NCBI GenBank assembly: GCA_005405945.1
Contig: BJHW01000001.1
Span: forward strand, 5,704,001 to 5,768,000
Direction of reading: 5' to 3'
Length of the DNA stretch: 64,000 nt
From: Streptomyces violaceusniger
Lineage (GTDB): Bacteria > Actinomycetota > Actinomycetes > Streptomycetales > Streptomycetaceae
Part shown: one piece after another, positions 25,088-32,928 of the stretch
How positions within the stretch are numbered: the stretch's first letter is position 1
How the letters are laid out: every line of letters begins with the position of its first letter
Made by a program: the position numbers and the translations under genes
Notes under the pieces: generated by a model
What the model was told of the DNA's origin: nothing
Database searches by the model: none
Seen by the model: only the letters and a program-made list of their open reading frames with translations

Positions 25088-26047
25088 ATGCAGCCGACCG
25101 TGCGGGACCACGCGCTGGTGGACGGCCTCCGGGCCGGCCAAGCGGCGGTGGAAGAGGGCCTGTTGCGGGCCACCAAGAGCGATGTGCCGTTCATCACCGA
25201 GGCCGCGCGGGAGCTGACGCGCACGGCAGGGCGACGACTCCGGCCGCTGCTGGTGCTGCTGGCGGCGCGGTTCGGCGACCCCGGCGCCCCGGGCGTGGTG
25301 CCCGCCGCCGTGGTCGTCGAGCTGACCCATCTGGCCACCCACTACCACGACGACGTCCGGGACGAGGCGGCCGTACGGCGTGACGCCCCGCGCCCGGACG
25401 CCAACTGGGACAACACGGTGGCGGTGCTCACCGGCGACTTTCTCTTCGCCCGTGCCTCGCACATCCTGGCCGACCTGGGGCCGCAGGCCGTCCGGATCCA
25501 GGCCCAGGCGTTCCGGCGGCAGGTCGCCGGCCAGATCCTGGAGACGACCGGACCGCGCGAGGACCACGACCCCGTCGAGCACCACCTGGACGTGCTGGCG
25601 AGCCGGACCGGCTCGCTGACCGCCGTCTCCGGACGGCTGGGCGCGCTGGCCTCGGGCGCGGACCCGAGCGTCGCGGACGCCCTCGCGCGGTACGGCGAAC
25701 GGCTGGGCGTGGCCGGCCACCTCGCCGACGAGGTGGCGACCCCCACCACCCGCCGCCCCACCCTGCCCGCCCTGCTGCTGGCGCGGGCCGCGGACCCCAC
25801 GGACCGGGAGCTGCACGAACTGCTCACCGGGCCCGCCGAGCGGGCGGGGCAGGCGGAGGCGGTGGCGCGGCTGCGCGCCCATCCGGTGCTGGACCTGGCC
25901 CGCGAGGAGACCGCCCGTCAGGCCGACGCCGCCCGCACGGCCCTGTCGGCGCTGCCCGACTGCCCGGCCCGGGACGCCCTGGAGTCGCTGTGCGAGACGG
26001 TGGTCGCGCCTACGGACACCGGGCGCCCACCCAGGAGTTGTGGCTGA
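25088..26047 (+). CDS. Polyprenyl synthetase homologue with eroded second aspartate motif
   Basis: A 319-residue homologue of trans-polyprenyl diphosphate synthases, which build the C40-C50 chains of quinones or carriers. The first metal motif is intact (HYHDDVRDEAAVRRDAP), and SRTGSLTAVSGRLGALASG is typical. The second metal motif, normally near FQISDDILD followed by a lysine-rich loop, is shortened to HLADEVATPTTRRPTLP: the DDxxD is lost and about 15 residues are missing. The frame is otherwise continuous, so this is not a simple frameshift. The enzyme may be inactive, act as a subunit, or have changed substrate. It follows the GAF kinase gene by 98 bases. No clear ribosome site precedes ATG 25088. 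Confidence 0.8.
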   Translation: MQPTVRDHALVDGLRAGQAAVEEGLLRATKSDVPFITEAARELTRTAGRRLRPLLVLLAARFGDPGAPGVVPAAVVVELTHLATHYHDDVRDEAAVRRDAPRPDANWDNTVAVLTGDFLFARASHILADLGPQAVRIQAQAFRRQVAGQILETTGPREDHDPVEHHLDVLASRTGSLTAVSGRLGALASGADPSVADALARYGERLGVAGHLADEVATPTTRRPTLPALLLARAADPTDRELHELLTGPAERAGQAEAVARLRAHPVLDLAREETARQADAARTALSALPDCPARDALESLCETVVAPTDTGRPPRSCG

Positions 26048-26126
26048 CCACCGGGCATCGACCGGAGCCGCACCCCCGCCGCGTAGGCGCGGAAGGCGGC
26101 GGGGACGCGGGCCTCGGCGCGTCCCG

Positions 26127-26297
26127 TCATCGCACCCGGTGCCGCCGGGACCTCCGCACCAGCCGCACCAGGCCGAGGACGATGTCGACCACCAGCACCA
26201 CCACGCCGATGATCAGCAGATAGCCCAGCCCGTGCACCACCCAGCCGATGAGGCCGAGCACGATGGCCACGATCACCAGGAACAGGAAGAGCGCCAC
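26127..26297 (-). CDS. Small two-helix membrane protein
   Basis: A 56-residue protein starting at GTG 26297 after GAGGAGAGGTG. It begins MALFLFLVIVAIVLGLIGW and consists of two hydrophobic helices followed by a basic tail (RRSRRHRVR). Similar small hydrophobic proteins accompany stress genes in Streptomyces. It lies 39 bases downstream of the PRC-barrel gene on the same strand, so the two are probably co-transcribed. Confidence 0.7.
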   Translation of the reverse strand: MALFLFLVIVAIVLGLIGWVVHGLGYLLIIGVVVLVVDIVLGLVRLVRRSRRHRVR

Positions 26298-26336
26298 GGC
26301 CGACACCTCTCCTCGATCGTCAAGCGTCCTCGGCCA

Positions 26337-26693
26337 TCAGCGGCGCGCGAGCTGCCGCCCGCCGCCCGGGCCCGACCGGTACGTCTTCCCGTAGTGCTGG
26401 AAGATCGCCCCCTCCTGCTCCGCGGGCAGCACATCGTCCATGCCGAGCGAGGGTGCCTTCTTCACCAGCGACCGCGTGTAGGAGACCTTCACATAGCCCG
26501 GCCCGACCACCGCGTCGTCCACGGGGACGAACACCAGACGGTGGCGGGTGGGCAGCCCGGTGCGGACGGTGGCCATGGCGGGTTCGTCGGTGGACGTGGC
26601 CACGTAGATCGCCTCGAGCACCCCGATCTTGCGGCCCTGCTCATCGACGACATCCTGGTCGCGCCACTCACGGATATCGGCTGGCTGGATCAT
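26337..26693 (-). CDS. PRC-barrel domain protein
   Basis: A 118-residue protein with the PRC-barrel pattern: IREWRDQDVVDEQGRKIGVL in the first strands, then RLVFVPVDDAVV and a charged C-terminus. PRC barrels are small beta-barrel scaffolds found in RNA-processing and stress proteins; in actinomycetes, free-standing forms are often stress induced. The ATG at 26693 follows AGAGGGTGATACGTC. It is divergent from a small hydrophobic protein with a SigB-type promoter, supporting a stress setting. Confidence 0.8.
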   Translation of the reverse strand: MIQPADIREWRDQDVVDEQGRKIGVLEAIYVATSTDEPAMATVRTGLPTRHRLVFVPVDDAVVGPGYVKVSYTRSLVKKAPSLGMDDVLPAEQEGAIFQHYGKTYRSGPGGGRQLARR

Positions 26694-26806
26694 GACGTAT
26701 CACCCTCTGACCTCTGCCCTTCCAGCCTGCCTCCGCTCACCGTGGGACGCCACGCCACCCGGCCACCAGGGGTAACGGAGTGTTCGAAAGAGCATGAATT
26801 GATCAG

Positions 26807-26831
26807 GTGTGCCGGATTCCCGAAGGGGTAC
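26807..26831 (+). promoter_or_regulatory. Candidate SigB-type promoter (GTGTG-N14-GGGTAC)
   Basis: GTGTG at 26807-26811 and GGGTAC at 26826-26831, separated by 14 bases. This fits the GNNTN-N(14-16)-GGGTAC pattern reported for the general-stress sigma factor SigB of Streptomyces coelicolor. It lies 27 bases before the start codon of the small hydrophobic protein. Confidence 0.55.
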
Positions 26832-26857
26832 CCGCCGCGGCGAGGAGGTTGGTATTC

Positions 26858-27025
26858 ATGGTCCCCCTGCTTGTCGTTCTTCTTCTCGCCCTGCTGCTCT
26901 TCGGCGCCGGATTCGCACTGAAGGCCCTGTGGTGGATCGCGGTCATCGTGCTCGCCGTCTGGCTGATCGGCTTCATCGCCCGGCCGACAGTCGGCGGGCG
27001 GCGAGGACGGTGGTACCGCTGGTAG
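26858..27025 (+). CDS. Small hydrophobic stress-type protein
   Basis: A 55-residue protein, mostly membrane helix (VPLLVVLLLALLLFG, then LWWIAVIVLAVWLIGFIARP), ending in GGRRGRWYRW. ATG 26858 has GAGGAGG ten bases upstream. It is followed by a very strong bidirectional terminator and preceded by a SigB-type promoter, so it is a monocistronic stress-induced gene by inference. Proteins of this kind are annotated simply as hydrophobic protein in Streptomyces. Confidence 0.8.
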   Translation: MVPLLVVLLLALLLFGAGFALKALWWIAVIVLAVWLIGFIARPTVGGRRGRWYRW

Positions 27026-27059
27026 CCCGAAGACGGCACAGACAAACCGCGACGCGAGA

Positions 27060-27103
27060 CCGAAGGGGCCCGGCCGGAGAAATCTCCGGCCGGGCCCCTT
27101 CGG
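27060..27103. terminator. 21-bp perfect hairpin, bidirectional terminator
   Basis: CCGAAGGGGCCCGGCCGGAG pairs without mismatch with the downstream arm; the effective loop is AAAT. It separates the convergent small hydrophobic gene and the SigB/SigF-family sigma gene and can serve both. Confidence 0.95.
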
Positions 27104-27165
27104 TCGTGTTCTGCTGTGACCGTTGTGGTCAGCAGCGCGGCGGTAGCACCCCGTCGTACCCGGGC

Positions 27166-28089
27166 CTACTCCTCGGTGAGCATTCCGCGCCGCAGCCTGC
27201 CGAGCGAACGGCTGAGCAGCCGGGAGACATGCATCTGGGAGACGCCCAGCTCGGCACCGATCTCCGACTGCGTCATCTCCTCGCCGAACCGCATCTGCAG
27301 AATGCGGCGGTCCCGCTCGCCGAGCTGCTCCACCAGCGGCTTGAGCGCGTGCAGGTTCTCCACGGCCTCCATGGCCGGGTCGACGTCGCCGAACCGGTCC
27401 GCGTACGTGGTCACGCGCGTGGCACCGCTCTCCTGGTCCGCGGGCGCGTCCAGCGAGGTGGTGAGATAGCCGTTGCTGGCCACCAGTCCGTCGACGACCT
27501 CGTCCTCGCTCAGCCGCAGATGCTCCGCGAGCTCGGCCGTGGTGGGCGACCGGTCCAGCCGCTGGAACAGCTCCTCGTGGGCCTTGGCGAGGTCGATCCG
27601 CAACTCCTGGAGCCGGCGGGGGACATGCACCGCCCAGCTGGTATCGCGGAAGAACCGCTTGATCTCGCCGACGATGTACGGAACGGCGAAGGTCGTGAAC
27701 TCCACCTCACGGCTCAGGTCGAACCGGTCGATCGCCTTGATCAGCCCGATGGTGCCGACCTGGACGATGTCCTCCATCTCCACCGAGCGGTTGTGGAACC
27801 GCCGGGCGGCGTACCGGACCAGCGACAGATTGAGCTCGATGAGGGTGTTCCGCACGTACTGGTACTCGTGCGTCCCCTCCTCCAGCTCCGTCAGCCGGTC
27901 CAGGAACGTCTTGGTCAGCGCCCGCGCGTCCTTGGGCGCCACCTTCGCCGGATCGTCCACCGTGGGCAGATCGACGGGGCCGGCGGTCTCAACTCCATTC
28001 AGTGCTATGTCACTTACCCGAACGTCCTGTGCCTGCTCAGCTTCCGCTGCTGTCAGCATCGACATCGTCGCGGGTGCCGTGTGATTCAC
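27166..28089 (-). CDS. SigB/SigF-family RNA polymerase sigma factor
   Basis: A 307-residue group 3 sigma factor of the SigB/SigF/SigG type. Regions 2.1-2.4 are seen in LIELNLSLVRYAARRFHNR, MEDIVQVGTIGLIKAIDRFD and EFTTFAVPYIVGEIKRFFRD. Region 3 begins VHVPRRLQELR. Region 4 includes LGERDRRILQMRFGEEMTQS and SQMHVSRLLSRSLGRLR. GTG 28089 is chosen because GGGAG lies seven bases upstream; the frame extends to 28338 without a site. No anti-sigma gene adjoins it, so its RsbW-like partner must be elsewhere; the BldG/kinase pair at 45.7-46.5 kb is a candidate only. It probably controls general stress or sporulation genes. Confidence 0.92.
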   Translation of the reverse strand: MNHTAPATMSMLTAAEAEQAQDVRVSDIALNGVETAGPVDLPTVDDPAKVAPKDARALTKTFLDRLTELEEGTHEYQYVRNTLIELNLSLVRYAARRFHNRSVEMEDIVQVGTIGLIKAIDRFDLSREVEFTTFAVPYIVGEIKRFFRDTSWAVHVPRRLQELRIDLAKAHEELFQRLDRSPTTAELAEHLRLSEDEVVDGLVASNGYLTTSLDAPADQESGATRVTTYADRFGDVDPAMEAVENLHALKPLVEQLGERDRRILQMRFGEEMTQSEIGAELGVSQMHVSRLLSRSLGRLRRGMLTEE

Positions 28090-28361
28090 CGTCGCACTCC
28101 CTGTATCGGCTGCATGCATAGGCTGATTGGGGTCCCGTCTACCCACCCTCCATGCCCTCATGCCTCTTTCCTTCGGGCGCGCGGCGAGCCGACGAGGACC
28201 ACCAGGCCCCGCCCGACTGGACCCCGCCGGAGCGGTGACGGCGGGCGTTAGCCGGGCGTTAGCGGATCGGCAGCGACCGTTAAGGGAACGCCAGCGGCGG
28301 CCGACACCATGGATGGTGCGTGAGCAGGAACCGCACAAACCAGAAGCCCATGGGGGTCGTC

Positions 28362-29042
28362 ATGTCGCACCACATCCTCAACCGCCGTATCCGTAAGGCC
28401 GGTGCGGCCGCGCTGATCGCCGCCGCCTCGGCCGTCGCCCTCACCGCCTGCGGGAGCAACGACTCGTCCTCCGACGCCAAGGGGAGCTCCTCCTCCCACG
28501 CGTCGTCCGCGGCGAAGTCGCCGCGGTCGGACGCCTCGATCCACAACCAGGCGGGCAACCAGACCGGCAAGCGGGCAGCGGCCCTGGGCTCGGGCACCAA
28601 CAAGGCCCAGGCGACCTCCGAATGCCAGCCGGGCACGCTGCGGGCGACCCTGGACTCCGCCGGCACCTCCCAGGCCGAGATGAACCACCGGGGCACCTTC
28701 CTGCGGGTGACGAACACCGGCGACGAGACCTGCGTGATCAGCGGCTACGCCGGAGTCGCCCTGGAGGGCGCCGGCCACACCGCCATCAAGACCACCGCCC
28801 GCCACGGCAGCACCTACTTCGCCACCGACCCGGGCACCCACCCGATCACCCTCGCCCCGGGCAAGAGCGCCTGGGCCGACCTCGTGTGGACCACCACCGG
28901 CGCCGGGACCGCACACGCGAAGTACCTGCAGATCTCCCCGACGGGCAGCAACTCCCACAGCACGGTCGCCTTCAACCACGACCTCGACAACAGCACCCTG
29001 TCCCTGACCGCCTGGTCCGCCAAGCCCCCCATCAACGGCTGA
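28362..29042 (+). CDS. DUF4232 lipoprotein
   Basis: A secreted lipoprotein of about 226 residues. The signal peptide ends in the lipobox ALTACGS; a Ser/Ala/Asp-rich linker follows, then a DUF4232 domain (SECQPGTLRATLDSAGTSQA; FLRVTNTGDETCVISGYAGV; WADLVWTTTGAG). The two cysteines of the domain probably form a disulfide. The ATG at 28362 is the best start, though ATG 28350 and GTG 28320 are in frame. It is divergent from the sigma-factor gene and is followed by a clear terminator. Confidence 0.85.
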   Translation: MSHHILNRRIRKAGAAALIAAASAVALTACGSNDSSSDAKGSSSSHASSAAKSPRSDASIHNQAGNQTGKRAAALGSGTNKAQATSECQPGTLRATLDSAGTSQAEMNHRGTFLRVTNTGDETCVISGYAGVALEGAGHTAIKTTARHGSTYFATDPGTHPITLAPGKSAWADLVWTTTGAGTAHAKYLQISPTGSNSHSTVAFNHDLDNSTLSLTAWSAKPPING

Positions 29043-29060
29043 ATCCCCCGAAAACCCAAA

Positions 29061-29095
29061 GAACCCCAGCTCGGACATGGTCCGGGCTGGGGTTC
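29061..29095. terminator. Bidirectional hairpin between DUF4232 gene and tRNA-Thr
   Basis: GAACCCCAGCTCGGAC pairs with GTCCGGGCTGGGGTTC around a three-base loop, with one mismatch. It lies 18 bases after the DUF4232 stop and a few bases beyond the 3-prime end of the leftward tRNA gene, so it can end both transcripts. Confidence 0.9.
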
Positions 29096-29101
29096 CCACT
29101 G

Positions 29102-29175
29102 AGCCGCCTAAGGGAATCGAACCCTTGACCTACGCATTACGAGTGCGTCGCTCTGGCCGACTGAGCTAAGGCGGC
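29102..29175 (-). tRNA. tRNA-Thr (anticodon CGT)
   Basis: The reverse complement folds as a complete tRNA: acceptor stem GCCGCCT/AGGCGGC, D arm with AGCTCAGTCGGCCAGAGC, anticodon stem ACGCA/TGCGT with loop CTCGTAA giving anticodon CGT, and T arm GGTTCGATTCC. The CCA end is not encoded. It is 74 bases including the discriminator T. No second copy of the 3-prime end was noticed in the window, so there is no evidence for an integrated element here. Confidence 0.96.
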
Positions 29176-29290
29176 ATGCTGCGGAGCCAGATTGGCAGCA
29201 GCAGCGTCGCCAAGTCTACACAGTTTCGAGGGGTGCTCCGTACGGGGCCGGGCGGGGCCTGGGCTGGGACGGAGCCGGGGCCCGGGCCGG

Positions 29291-30832
29291 TCAGTGGCAG
29301 CGGGTGTGGGGGGCGGGTGGGCGACCGGTGAGGAGGTAGGTGTTGATCGCCTTGTCGATGCAGCCGCTGCCGCGGCCGTAGGCCGTATGGCCGTCGCCGT
29401 CGTAGGTGAGGAGGGTGGCGGAGGAGAGCTGGGTGGCGAGGGCGCGGGCCCAGGGGTAGGGGGTGGCGGGGTCGCGGGTGGTGCCGACGACGACGATGGG
29501 GCGGCGCCCTTGGCGTGCAGGGCGTGGGCCGTGCCGGTCGGGCGGACAGGCCAGTAGGCACAGTTCAGGGCCGCCCAGGCGAGGGCCTTGCCGAAGACGG
29601 GGGATGCCTTTTGGAAGTCGGGGACGGACTTCCTGACCTCGGCGGGGGTGCGGAAGGCGGGTGGGAGGTCGAGGCAGTTGACGGCGGGGTTGGCGTACAT
29701 GAGGTTGGCGTACGAGCCGTCGGCGTCGCGTTCGTAGTAGAGGTCGGCCAGGTTGAGCAGACCGCCGCCGTGGCCGCGCATCGCGGAGCGGAGGGCGGTG
29801 CGCAGCTGGGGCCAGGCGGTCTCGTCGTACATGGCGGAGATCACGCCGATCGTGGCGAGGGACTCGCTCAGGGCGCGGGACTCGCCGGTGCGGACCGGGT
29901 GGGAGTCGAGGCGGGCGAAGAAGGCGCCGAGCCGGTCGCGGGCGGTGGCCACGGAGCCGGTGCCGAGGGGCAGCCGGTGCGGCGCACGCAGTCCCTGGCG
30001 AAGGCGGTGAAGGCGGTTTCGAAACCGGCGGTCTGGTCGCGGTTGACGCGCCGGGCGGACAGCGTCGGGTCGAGCGCGCCGTCGAGGACGAGACGGCCGA
30101 CGCGGTGGGGTAGAGGTCGGCGTAGGTCGCGCCGAGGAAGGTGCCGTAGGAGGCGCCGACGTACGTCAGCTTCCGGTCGCCCAGCGCGGCGCGCAGCACA
30201 TCCATGTCCCGGGCCGCCTCGACCGTCGAGACATGGCCGAGGATGCGGCCGGAGCGGGTCGCACAGCCGCGGGCGAACTTCTTGTAGGCGGCGACGAGGC
30301 GGTCGGTCTCGCCGCGGCCGTCGGGCGTCTGGTCGGTCTGGGTGAAGGCGTCCATCTGCTTGTCGCTCAGACAGGTGACGGGCTCGCTGGCGGCCACGCC
30401 GCGCGGGTCCATCGCCACCATGTCGTAGCGGGCGCGCACCCGGGCCGGGTAGCCGACCGCCGCGAAGCTCTGCAGATAGCCGATCGCGGAGCCGCCGGGG
30501 CCGCCGGGGTTCACCAGGAGCGAACCGAGGCGGCGGCCGGTGCCGGTGGCCTTCTTGCGGGAGACCGCGAGCCTCAGGTCCCGGCCGGTGCCGGGTCTCG
30601 CGTAGTCGAGCGGGGCCTTGAGCGTGGCGCATTCGAAGTCCGCGCCGCCACAGGGGCGCCAGCTCAGCGTCTGCGCGTAGTACGGCTTGAGGGCGGCGGG
30701 AACGGCCTTCTTCGACAGCGACGCGGCGCGCGGAGCGGAGGCGTCGGCCGAGCAGCCGGAGGACAGCAGGGCGGCGGTCGTGAAGGCGACGCCGAGGGTC
30801 CGGAGCGGGCGGCTGCTGAGTCGGGTGTGCAT
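29291..30832 (-). pseudogene. TAP-like alpha/beta-hydrolase lipoprotein (SlpD/SlpE type), three frameshifts
   Basis: Secreted tripeptidyl-aminopeptidase-like hydrolase. The signal peptide ends in the lipobox LLSSGCS. The alpha/beta-hydrolase core shows VNPGGPGGSA, DPRGV, the nucleophile in VGASYGTFLG, the acid in VVVGTTRDPATP and the histidine in GDGHTAYG, followed by the TAP C-terminal region. As sequenced it is split over three frames. One missing base each at 30107-30110 (restoring DLYPHRVGRLVLDG), 29967-29970 (restoring GTGSVATARDRL) and 29498-29509 (restoring KGRRPIVVVG) gives a full-length protein of about 510 residues. ATG 30832 has GAGGG eight bases upstream. Because all catalytic residues are present and all three lesions are in G/C runs, the gene is probably functional. 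It corresponds in position to the mycelium-associated proteinase gene upstream of topA in S. coelicolor. Confidence 0.88.
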
Positions 30833-30994
30833 GGGCTGATCCCTCGGTTCGCGGTCGAGTCGCGGGATCGCGCCGGCCGGATCACCTGGATCGCCCTGTA
30901 CTGGTTCCTCCGGGACAGGACCGGTTCGCCCCCTTACGGAGAGTATCCACTCGGACACGCTCCATGCGTCCAGCGGCGAACCCGTATGGGTGAC

Positions 30995-32221
30995 TCAGCC
31001 CGCCCGCAGCGCCATGGTCATCGCCTCGACGGCCAGCAGCGGCGCCACATTGCTGTCCAGCGCCTGGCGGCAGGCCGTGATCGCCTCTATCCGGCGCAGC
31101 GTCCGCTCGGGCTTCGAGCCCGATGCGATCCGCTCCAGTGCGTCCCGTACGTCGGTGTTGGCGAGCGCGACCTGGGAGCCGAGCTGGAGGGCCAGCACAT
31201 CCCGGTAGAAGGCGGTCAGATCGGTGAGCGCGAGGTCGAGGCTGTCGCGCTGGGTCCGGGTGGCGCGGCGCTTCTGGCGGTCCTGGAGATCCTTCATGGC
31301 CCCGGCCGTGCCGCGCGGCAGCCGCCCGCCCGTACCGGCGGCGGCGCCCAGGGCGGCGCGCAACTCCTCGGTCTCCTTGGTGTCGATCTCCTCCGCCACC
31401 TGCTTGGCGTCCTCGGCCGCCGCGTCGATCAGCTCCTGGGCCGCCTTGAGGCAGCCGCCCACGTCGTCGACGCGCAGCGGGAGCTTCAGGACGGCGGCGC
31501 GGCGGGCGCGGGCCCGCTCGTCGGTGGCCAGGCGGCGGGCACGGCCGATGTGGCCCTGGGTGGCGCGGGCGGCGGAGGCGGCGAGCTCGGGTTCGATGCC
31601 GTCGCGCCGGACAAGGATGTCCGCCACGGCGTCCACCGGGGGCGTGCGGAGGGTGAGGAGGCGGCAGCGGGAGCGGATCGTGGGCAGCACGTCCTCCAGC
31701 GAGGGCGCGCACAGCAGCCATACGGTGCGCGGCGCGGGCTCCTCGACGGCCTTGAGGAGCACGTTGCCCGCGCCCTCGGTCAGGCGGTCGGCGTCCTCCA
31801 TGACGATCACCTGCCACCGGCCTCCGGCGGGCGAGAGCTGGGCGCGGCGGACGAGCTCACGGGTCTCCTTGACGCCGATGGTGAGCATGTCCGTACGGAC
31901 CACCTCCACATCGGCGTGGGTACCGACCAGGGCGGTGTGACAGCCCTCGCAGAAGCCGCAGCCGGGGGCTCCGCCGAGCGCCCGGTCCGGGCTGACGCAC
32001 TGCAGCGCGGCGGCGAAGGCGCGGGCGGCGGTGGCCCGGCCGGAACCGGGCGGGCCGGTGAACAGCCAGGCGTGGGTCATCTTGGACGACGCCATGGGCT
32101 CCCCAACGGGGCCGTCGGCCGCCTCACCGGCCGCCGTGACCAGGGCGTCCGCATCCCGCGCGGCAGCCGACAACTGGGCCGCCACTCGGTCCTGCCCGAC
32201 CAGGTCGTCCCACACCGCCAT
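30995..32221 (-). CDS. holB: DNA polymerase III subunit delta prime
   Basis: A 408-residue clamp-loader subunit. The N-terminal AAA-type domain reads VWDDLVGQDRVAAQL with FTGPPGSGRATAA as a degenerate P-loop (R in place of K, as is usual for delta prime); a zinc-binding set of four cysteines in CGFCEGCH and neighbours; the DEAD-like position reads VIVMEDADRL; sensor region VLLKAVEEPAPRTVWLL and the SRC motif IRSRCRLL. ATG 32221 follows GGAGG by five bases. It lies in the leftward cluster with thymidylate kinase and topoisomerase I, the usual tmk-holB neighbourhood. It loads the beta clamp on primed DNA. Confidence 0.93.
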   Translation of the reverse strand: MAVWDDLVGQDRVAAQLSAAARDADALVTAAGEAADGPVGEPMASSKMTHAWLFTGPPGSGRATAARAFAAALQCVSPDRALGGAPGCGFCEGCHTALVGTHADVEVVRTDMLTIGVKETRELVRRAQLSPAGGRWQVIVMEDADRLTEGAGNVLLKAVEEPAPRTVWLLCAPSLEDVLPTIRSRCRLLTLRTPPVDAVADILVRRDGIEPELAASAARATQGHIGRARRLATDERARARRAAVLKLPLRVDDVGGCLKAAQELIDAAAEDAKQVAEEIDTKETEELRAALGAAAGTGGRLPRGTAGAMKDLQDRQKRRATRTQRDSLDLALTDLTAFYRDVLALQLGSQVALANTDVRDALERIASGSKPERTLRRIEAITACRQALDSNVAPLLAVEAMTMALRAG

Positions 32222-32928
32222 GGCTGCCTCCACCACTCGTCCCTACGGCACCCCATTGTGGTCCACCCCACCGACAGCCGAACGCGTCACCCACCGCTGA
32301 CGCGGCCCGGCCGGCGGGCCTCCGGCGGTCACCCGCCGTCGGCGCCCTGACACCGCCGTCCCGCCGACGGCCGGACACGGCCATCGGCCGCGACGCGGGG
32401 ACGGTCGGTCCTTCCCCACCCGGCCCCTTCCCGCACCGGGGCGCCGCCCCGGCCCCCGCCGGAGCTCCGCCCCTGACCCCGCTCCTCGAACTCCCCCGGC
32501 TACCGCGGGGAGGTGTCCCTGGAGGGGCCGGAGGGTGCCGCTCCGCTCCGGGGCTCCTCAAACGCCGAAGGGCACGGCTGCCCCAAGGACTCCACCGAAC
32601 GCTGGAAGGCACCGCCGACGTCCCCTTCGCCGTCCCGCCGACAGCCGGGCGCGGCCGTCGGCGGCGACGCCCGCTCCATCAGCGAGCCTGCGCCAGCGCA
32701 CTGCCACCTGCCGGACGCGGTCATCAGCAGCGGGACCCAACCGAACGGTCAGGGAGCCTCCCACGCCTCGCCGCAGCGGCCCACCGCCTGCCGGACGCGG
32801 CCGTCGCCGACGGCACCCAGCCGGACCATGAGCGGCCGTTCGCCGGCTCACCGCCGTCAATGGCCCACCGTCGGCGCCCCCGCCCGACAACCGGGCGCGG
32901 GCATCCGCGACGGCACCCCGCCATACCG
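32222..32928. other. 707-base gap without a supported gene; degenerate GC repeats
   Basis: Between delta prime and thymidylate kinase no reading frame has convincing codon use. The segment contains at least four diverged copies of a unit resembling CCGCCGACGGCCGGACACGG (near 32350, 32635, 32790 and 32880), so it looks like spacer built from decayed repeats. Confidence 0.55.

Noticed and set aside
29102..29175. tRNA-Thr as an integration site of a genomic island
   Set aside because: No integrase and no second copy of the tRNA 3-prime end were seen on either side within the window.
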